Assembly (NCBI RefSeq): GCF_965283645.1
Contig: NZ_CBDIPG010000001.1
Location: forward strand, 4,464,001 to 4,528,000
Direction: 5' to 3'
Source of the DNA: Kordia sp965283645
Lineage (GTDB): Bacteria; Bacteroidota; Bacteroidia; Flavobacteriales; Flavobacteriaceae
DNA: 64,000 nt
Shown here: positions 46,101 through 53,100 of the stretch, in pieces
Layout of the letters: the number at the start of each line of letters is the position of its first letter
Position numbering within the stretch: the stretch's first letter is position 1
Translations under genes and position numbers: made by a program
The notes under the pieces: model-generated
Seen by the model: the letters and a program-made list of their open reading frames with translations, nothing else
Database searches by the model: none
Told to the model about the DNA's origin: nothing

Positions 46101-47118
46101 CCTGAATGTCTGCTAACGGATCATATTGATGCATTTCTTGCTGTAAAGCATTGTGTTGCACTTCTTTTAAAAGTGTAGCAATTGTTTTTTCTTTATCAAC
46201 TTTGATACGAACAGGAATCGTGTTGATAAAAAGCCCAACCATAGCTTCAATGTTTTTAATTTCTGGCGGTCTTCCGGAAGTCACCATTCCAAAAATAGCT
46301 TCTTCTTGTTTGGTATATTTTGATAGAATAATTCCCCAAATTGTCTGAACAAAATTATTCAGTGTAAGTTGTTGCTCTTTTACAAAATAGTTTAACTGAT
46401 TAGTTTCTTCTTCCGAAAATTCTAAAATATTCCGTTCATTTTTATATGCTAAATCAGTAGCATATAGTTTTGTTGGCGGAATGTGTGATGGTGTTGTAAC
46501 ATTTGCTAAATAGCTTTTCCAAAAACTGTTAGAAACTTTAGCATCTTTATTCGTTAGCCATGATATATAGCGTTTGTATGGTTGCGGATCTTCCAAGCGA
46601 ATTGGGCGTTTGTTGTGCAATCCATTGTAAATTTCGAAGAATTCTTCAATCAAAATTCCCATGCTCCAACCATCAATAATGATGTGATGATAACTCCAAA
46701 TAAATTCAAACGTAGTGTCATCAATTTGAAGAATAGACAAGCGCATTAAACTTCCTCTTTTAAGATCGAATCCTTTATTTCTGTCTGCAATTTTAAATGC
46801 TGCAATTTCTGTATCAATAGCTTCTTTTTCTAAAGAAATAGCTAGTTTTTGATGGAAGAAATCGGGCATTCTATTTTTTAAAACAACTTGTACAGGTTTT
46901 TCTAAATGATCTAAAAAAGATGTCCGTAAAACATCATGTCTTTTAAATAATGTGGTTACAGCTTCTTTGACAGTAGCAATGCTTAAAGCTGCTTTTATTC
47001 GATACGAAATTTGCTCAAAGTAAGCATTAGCTTCCGTATCGTGTAAAGCGTGAAACAACATACCTTCTTGTAAAGGAGATAATGTGTACACATCTTCTAT
47101 ATTTCCGTTTTTTTTCAT
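40141..47118 (-). CDS. terminal NRPS: C-A-T-C-A-T-TE
   Basis: This 2325-aa synthetase starts with a D-C-L-type condensation domain (LSPLQEGMLFHALHD; HHIIIDG at 144-150), fitting the E domain of the preceding protein. Adenylation 1 (a3 at about 616) gives pocket residues D-P-Q-D-L-G-L-V-D-K, closest to Gln/Glu codes. Carrier Ser1020 precedes the second C domain (HHIISDA, 1201-1207). Adenylation 2 (a3 about 1665) reads D-V-Q-F-L-A-H-S-A-K, Pro-like at 235-322 but odd at 330-331. Carrier Ser2057 and a thioesterase with GWSLGG (Ser2172) and a C-terminal HGGHQELF follow. The TE should release, probably cyclise, the peptide. Codes were read by hand alignment to GrsA. Confidence 0.93.
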   Translation of the reverse strand: MKKNGNIEDVYTLSPLQEGMLFHALHDTEANAYFEQISYRIKAALSIATVKEAVTTLFKRHDVLRTSFLDHLEKPVQVVLKNRMPDFFHQKLAISLEKEAIDTEIAAFKIADRNKGFDLKRGSLMRLSILQIDDTTFEFIWSYHHIIIDGWSMGILIEEFFEIYNGLHNKRPIRLEDPQPYKRYISWLTNKDAKVSNSFWKSYLANVTTPSHIPPTKLYATDLAYKNERNILEFSEEETNQLNYFVKEQQLTLNNFVQTIWGIILSKYTKQEEAIFGMVTSGRPPEIKNIEAMVGLFINTIPVRIKVDKEKTIATLLKEVQHNALQQEMHQYDPLADIQAATPLKNNLFDHILVLENFPIADQLEAFSNADNAEEKLDCTIENIDVFEQTNYNLSLLIQPTKKLIIDFLFNGNVHDSKFIELIANDFKRLILQSIKNIEQTVDTLFQLSETEVQQLAPFQSHKKQQQTLPKQSLVTAFAKNVQNTPNRIALYFEGNTMTYQQLDEASNTIANYLLHKGIQQGDIVGIIDDRTDISIVSIWGILKAGGTYVILDSSYPIGRIQYMLDDSKPKFTLIAKTNPLKEKLSNNELICYEDAFTNQLEEITFPKIKPNNSAYVIYTSGSTGRPKGIEVSHENVLYLVDNLVESVYAYYPTNEALKIALLASFSFDPSVQQLFGCFVLGHSLYLVADETRKDGYELMEYFTNHEIDITDGTPSHLRIMAEVLDTLPKMPPLKHLLIGGEQMDFPALKKIYERYGENAPRTINLYGPAECTVDSIAFEINTENIQKLSFAPIGTPMKHAEVYILDENKKQVPIGAQGEICIAGKGVSKGYINTELAVSKQFIQHPFNTDQQLYCSGDFGRWLPDGNIQFIGRNDDQIKIRGFRVEVQEVTTQIAKIAGIQSAYVLPWKQADNYQLCAYIIPEKENIDLQQLKAELTTFLPSYMIPSFFIKMEEFPMTVNGKIDASKFPNPIETVTVKAIHKPSNETEKVLVKIWNQLLKIPTENINVIDSFFELGGHSVKAMMLASRIQKQLNVKIAVSEIFKLQSIRGIAKHITNLSIEKAKQIPVIDKKSEYPLSPAQKRMYLLYALEKNNVAYNMTQVIEMETLEKGKLETVVSKLIQRHESLRTVFFMKNGNIFQKVVDTIDFTVEYHKLDTFDSADVNKKVVDFKKPFNLNEGPLFRIGCLETPTKSILLVDIHHIISDASSTEILRKDFMAIYQGTALTPLRVQYKDYVVWSESEDEKKRKEAQKTYWLKQLEGELPILDLPIDHTRPAIKSFEGDSYVFNINEDDSNALVALSNRYKVSLNTTLTTIFNIFLHKITKAEDIIIGFPINGRKDTDLEKIIGLFLNTLAIRSFPTPEKSFETFLQESSDTILASFDHQDYPFDELVNALNIKRELSRSPIFDVLFNPISVDLGKEDMQSSIDLSTETHAKFDLNVAVIKLHKEISFHFDYCSALFTKDTIKRFATFIQQIVREVTQSPTIKIKDISILDAQEKQKVLAISRGPEANFENNITINELFEKQTEKTPHHPALIFGNEKMTYAELNAKANQLAHVLRRKGVASDIPVALLCDRSFELIIAVIAILKAGGVYMPIDISLPNERKRQMLDNAKAKLILTNLDHGLETLSDYDIEDLRNGDLQHENSSNLPIVNSVKDLLYIIHTSGSTGIPKGVMLEQRNLLNLLLHQTYHTDLTFKNVLQFHAISFDVSAQEIFSALLEGGSLILIEEQHTKNIFELFEIIEKEEIESIFFPASFLKFVLNTKIYLERLPKCIHHILTAGEHVIVTDNFRNYMRENNVWLHNHCGPSETHSAAYNHMSPIGHVPDIPPIGFPIADTDLYVLNDKKELLPIGVEGDWYISGACVGRGYINDKTQTDTKYMPDPFQKGQTMYNTGDIAKWHPNGMLEIVGRKDFQVKIRGFRVEIGEVESKFLSLPYITEVAVLERIDEQGINHLVAFVVQNDERTEKQLRKDIAKKLPEYMVPTYLITLDEIPLNTNGKVDRKVLLENFGKTDSDDENTVLSSNDLLKKLWSELLMTDLKEIEEDDNFFEIGGNSMTALSMIAKLKENHGINIELMAFFEDPTISNLLTYFKESSEANVLHLLNTEQKNKVFFFPPRIGYGFAYKPLAAHIDTVAIYAFDFIEAENRIDQYVEKILAVTSGESIVLAGWSLGGNLAFEVAKAIEAKGVCVANILIIDALRMLTKIDGIDDILQKDEFHKEIPRYIEKYPELTAIKDTIISKSDVYFRYSLENINSGTLKSKLQFLKAEKTKEEAIQEWNSATSQEIQTHHLHGGHQELFSPNTTALANNSAVLKNLLLTIFNN

Positions 47119-47135
47119 TACTATTTTAGTTGTTT

Positions 47136-50100
47136 TTATTCATCAAAAAATGATTCTAATGCATCTAATTCTTCTAATGATATATCTGTAAATGTAAGAT
47201 CGCTAGGTGTTATTTCTGTTTCTTCACAGCCTAAGCAGAACTCAATTATGGTTTCTAAATTTTGTTGTAATTTTTCCAAGAAAGCATTCATAGTAGCTTC
47301 TTCAAATTTGTTGGAACTGTACGAAATACGAACAGCTAATTGTCCTTTTATAACCACACTTGTTACTTCCATGTCGTATGCACGCGTTCGTTGCGGATGT
47401 TCCATGTTTTCAAGTGAAATATCTGTAGTTTCAAGCTCACTGATATTGCTAATATCCGCATCAAAATGCCCTAAATAGTTAAAGAGTATTTGCGGATTGA
47501 TATGATTTAGTTTTGTGTTTTGTCTTTCAGATAAATAACGTCCGACAGCATATCCTAACTTGTGTTCAGAAGCTTGATGCACTTTTTCTTTTACATATTT
47601 TATATGTTGCTTCAAATCGTAATCTGTTGGTGCGCCAACAACGACAGGATATAATGTTGTAAACCAGCCAATAGTTCGACTGACATCAACTGTAGCATTA
47701 AAAGGTTCTCTTCCGTGACTTTCTAATAGAATTGGAATTTCGTTTGTCACAGAAAATTCTTCACGAATACTTCGCGTTAAAGCTGCAATTAGAAGATCAT
47801 CTACTTTAGTGTTGAAAACTGTATTTGCATCTTGAATGGCATTCGTAGTTTGTGTTTTAGTTAAAGAAAATTCTGCGAAAGCGACTTCTTTTACAAGTGT
47901 ATTTTTATTGGTAAGAATAGGAATTTCCGAAAATTCTTGATTTTGGTATGATTGCCAAAAGCTCAACTCTTTTTCAAATTTTGAACTTTCAAGATATTGC
48001 GTATGCATTTCTGCCGACCATTCTTTTAAGGATGAAACTTTGAGTGGCAATTGAAATGCTTGCTGTTCTTTTGCTTGAAGTAGAAGCGTGTTTAAATCTT
48101 CAATTAGAATTCGCCAAGACATTCCATCAATGAGTAAATGATGACTTAGTATGTATAAGTAATCACCTTTTGCGCTATTAAATACAGCAAATTTGATTAA
48201 TGGTCCAACTTCGATTGAAAAACTTGAAGACATTTCAAACATGATTGCTTTCATCGTTGTTTCAACATCTGAATCTGTACTTAAATCATGTGTTGTTAGT
48301 TCAATTGGATGATCAATATCTTGTATTTTTTGAATGAATTGTTCAGAAGAATTTTTATGAAAAACAGAGCGAAGTCCATCATGATGTTTGATGAGTTCTT
48401 TGATCGAATTTTCTAAAACAATCATGTCAAATTTTTCTTTTTTGAAAAGTAAAACTGCTTGATGAAAATGATCGGCATATTCCACATCACTTTCAAAGAA
48501 TGCTTTTTTGATTGGTGTTAATGCAATTTCTCCAGTAATAACAGATTGATCACGAATGATTTCATTTTTCGTTAATACTTTGGCTAATTTTTCAATGGTA
48601 GGATTTTCAAAGACATCTTTCATCTTTATGGTATATCCTTTTGTATTCAACCTTGAAACAATTTGAATTGACTTGATGGAATCTCCACCAATATAGAAAA
48701 AGTCATCTGTCGTACTTATCTTATCGCGTCCAATTACTTTCTGCCAAACTTCTAAAACTAAGCTTTCTAAATCGTTAGTTGGTTCTGTATATGCAGTGTT
48801 GTTTACGGTTTCTTGCTGTAATGGATCTGGTAAAAGTTTTCTATTGATTTTACCATTGGCATGTGTTGGAATTTCATCCAAAATTACAATTGCACTTTGC
48901 GCAGGAATCATATAATCGGGCACTATATTTCCTAGCTTTGCAACGATATCTTTGATGAGTTCATGATCAGATTTCCAGTGTAATTGTATAGAAGTTGGCG
49001 TGTTTGAATCCATAGCAACATTCGTTCGAGTAGCATATAAGTTATAAATATGCGTATCTGTAAAGTTGGCATCTTGTTCAGTAATGATTGTAAATCCGTG
49101 CGATTCTATTTTTTCCTGAATCTCTTTCAATCGATTGTTTACATCGTGAACTTCAATGACAATTTGTTGAATAATTTTCCAATCTTTCTCTTGAATACCA
49201 CTTAATACTTCCCACTCACTTTTTTCAACATCAATTTTTAATAAATCGATATTTTGAATGTTTTCTTCTTGAATAATTTGAGAGATTGATTTTAGTGTAC
49301 AATCATATTCTTCCACATCTTTGAAACGTTCATGAAGTATAGAAGCACGTGCTTCTTCATTCATTGCCTCACCAGACAATTGGTTTTTCATGTACGTATC
49401 TACCAAACTTGCATCATCTTTTACATCACCATATTGTCCAGACATGATAGACGCGTTTGGATAGTATTTAAATGTAGCTTCACTTTCTGTATCCGAGATT
49501 CCTACGGCATGCGCTTTTATATTTTGGTTTCCGTATAGTTGCCCATTTAACTGCAGTTTTTCAAACAACGGCGTTATCGGTTCAAATGCATGAATGGTAA
49601 CATTGTTCAATACTTGCGAAAGAAATACAGAAAACATACCAATATTGGCACCAACATCAAGTACACATGCGCCTTCTTCTAAATGAACTCCATTTCTTAA
49701 GTATGAGTTTTCTTCAAAAATTTCGCCATACATAAAATCTGCTTCCCGTTTATTTACATGAAATAACGGCATTCCATTGACTAGTTTGTGTAAATATTTG
49801 TTTTGCAATTGTGCTTTTTGCAACAATTTTGAAGCATTGTCGTAATATTTTATTCTTTGTGCACTTGTAATATATGCGGCTAAATAGGAGTCTTTTTTAG
49901 TTGTAGAAGTATCATTTTCAATTATAGAATTCTCTCTTGCCATTACAATTGCCATTCCGACATCTGGAATGTTTAGTAGTTGATTTTCAATTTCTTGCAA
50001 TTCAATTCTGTAACCACGAATTTTTACTTGATGATCTATTCTGCCTAAGAATTCAATTTCGCCATTTGGCAACCATTTTCCAGAATCACCTGTAAGATAT

Positions 50101-53100
50101 ACTGTTTGATTGTCTAAAAATGGAGCAGAAACAAATTTCTCTTTTGTAAGTTCTTCTCTATTGATATAACCTCTAGCAACACCAACACCACCAATACATA
50201 TTTGACCTTCCAAACCAATTGGTACTAATTTTAAATGTTCATCTACAATAAATAGTTGAATGTTGTCAATTGGCGCACCAATAGGAACTACTGTTTGGTC
50301 TTCTTCATCTTTACATTCATGATATGAAACATCGACAGTAGCTTCTGTAGGACCATATAAATTGATCAGTTTTGTATGTGTATGATCTTTAAAAAGTTTG
50401 TAAAATCTACTGATTTGATCGCGACCTAATGCTTCACCACTACAGAAAATATACTTTAATGTAGTTAGTTTTTCGATACAATGATTCCATTCAACATAAT
50501 CAAGAAAAGCGGTAAACATCGATGGTACAAAATGCATTACCGTAACGTTATTTTCTTGAATATTGGCTATAATTTGATGCGGATCTTTTTCGGCATCTAT
50601 TGGCAATAAGGAAACGGACGCACCAGTAAACGCACCCCAAAATAGTTCCCAAATGGAAACATCAAATGTGAGTGTTGTTTTTTGTAGAATAACATCTTCA
50701 GCGCTTAACGGATATTTTCGTTGCATCCAATGAATTCTGTTCAATAAAGACGCATGCTCAATCATTACACCTTTTGGAATTCCTGTGGAACCAGATGTGT
50801 AGATGATATATGCTAGATTGTTTGGTAACGTAGTATTTGCAACTATTTCTGTAGCATATTTTTCTAAAATTGTACGATCAAATTGTTGTTTTTTCTTTTG
50901 AGTTATTTGCTGTGTAGTATTGCTTTTGTCAATTTCAATGAGCAAATCATATCTATATCGTGTTAACTCGTTTTCAATGGTGCTAATTTTATCTGAAAAT
51001 TGCAATGTTTTCATTGCAGTTAATTCAGAGCTTACATCCTTAAACCAATCTTTTGCCACAAATAATTCTTGTGACCAATCTACTTTTGTTCTGTAATTTG
51101 GATTTTCATTTTTAAATTGATCAAAATCATCAATCATACTATCTTTACGATCATGATCCATAATATCACCTACAAAAATGTATCCTTTGTCATGTATTTT
51201 ATCAATAGCTTTTTGCAATACATCTTGAAAATAATTGTGTCCGTGAAATAAGTGAATTACACTGTTGATTATGATAACATCAAAGTTTTCTTCAACTATT
51301 GTATCAATTTGATCCGCAGGAAGCGACTTCAATTGTATATTTTCAATTCCTGCTGCGTTAACTTTTGCCTTATTTTTTTCAATAATTACTTCCGATAAAT
51401 CTGTTCCATAATACATGGCAACTTTTGGCGCCAATGAATACATGGTAATTCCAGAAGCACAACCAATTTCTAAAACGCTACTGTTTTCATGTAAAACAGG
51501 AAGTACTTTTTTAGTCACGTTTTCAGCATATTCTTGCATTTCTTCTTTCGAAAAAGCAAGTCCTGTATAACTGCTTTGCCATCCACCACCTTCAATTTCG
51601 TTTTCACTTGTTTCTCCAACATGATCCCAAATTTGTTTGTCCATCAAGAGATTTTCTTGTGTTTCTTTTTCGTTGAAGATATCATCACTGTCTAAACAAA
51701 CATAACTATGAAATTTTGGGCATTCCCATTGTAATCTATTGAGTGTCCTTAATTCACTTTTAAGACTGAGAATTGTTGCAATTTCCGCATCTTCAATGGT
51801 TTGTCTGAGCCTTTTTTCGGGCAATCCGACACCTAACGGAACATACACGCCGCCAGCTTTCAAAATTCCATAAATTACAGGGAAAAGGTCTATGCATCTT
51901 GGCATTAAAACTCCAACAGCTTGTTCTTGTGTTGTGTTTTCTTCGTGAATTAAATAGTTTGCAATTGCTTCTGAACGTATGTCTAATTCTTTGAATGTGA
52001 GTGTTTCGTCTTCAAAAGTTAGTGCAATGGTATTTGGAGTTTCTGCTACTTGTTTTTTAAATACGTCCATCACATTTTCATAGTGTGGATATTCAAAAGT
52101 TGTGGCATTAAATTCTTCTAATATCTGTGTTTTTTCAGTGTTTGATATTAGATTTATTTCTTGAATTTTTTGTTGTGGATTTGTGATGAACGTTTTTGTG
52201 ATTTCCTCAAAGTAACCAGCAAATTTTTCAATTGTTCCAGCTTTAAATAATCCTGTTTTGTATTCAAAACTACATATAATTCCTTCAGGCGTTTCTACTA
52301 TAAAGAGTGTTAAGTCAAACTTAGACGTATCTCCATGAAAATCGCGTTGGCGTAGTGTTAGGTTTGGAAATTCTATTTCAGGAATGTCCATATTTTGCAT
52401 TACTAAACACACATCAAATAGTGGATTTCGACTCATGTCTCTATCTACAGAAAGTTTATCCACCAAATTTTCAAACGGATAATCTTGTGCAGCCAAGGCT
52501 TCTAAAACTTCTGCTTTTACAGCTTGCATAAACTCTTGCAACGTCAACGAATTATCTGACGCAATTCGAATGGCAAGTGTGTTGACAAACATTCCGATTA
52601 AGTCTTGCAAACCTGCGTGTGTTCTTCCAAATACAGGTGTTCCAATAATCATGTCGTGTTGTCCTGTAATTTTAGAAATAAAGACGCTAAATACACCAAA
52701 TAACGTAGTAAAAAGCGTTGTTTTTTCGTCTTTGCAAAGTTGTTTTAAATCGTTTGTAGTATTTAAATCTAATAAGAATTCAAATTTACTTCCATCATAT
52801 TCTTCTACATTTTTTCGAGGATAATCTAACGGAAGTTTTAAGACAGGAAGTTCATTGGATAATTTTTCCAACCAAAACTCTTCTTGTGGCTTTAAAAATT
52901 CAGTATATGTTTCACTTTGTTGCCAAGTTGCATAGTCTTTGTATTGCAACTCTAGGTTTATGAGCTCTTTTTCGTTGTATAATTTTAAAAGATCTTTGAT
53001 GATAATTCCAAGCGAAGTTCCGTCGGAAATCATATGATGTGTATCAAATATTAAAATTCCTTTTTCTTGTGATTGTTTGATGAAAAACACACGAAGCAAT

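Larger units (their letters stand above)
48819..51986 (-). other. doubly interrupted serine adenylation domain
   Basis: Core motifs occur in order across about 1055 residues instead of about 520: a2 ILKAGGVYVP (1370-), then an insertion, a3 YIIYTSGSTG (1722-1731), a4 FDVSIWELF, a5 NLYGPTEATVD, a8 KIRGYRIEL (to 1992), a second insertion, a9 PDYMIP (2352-) and a10 NGKINRKL. All signature residues of an active domain are present. Confidence 0.9.
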
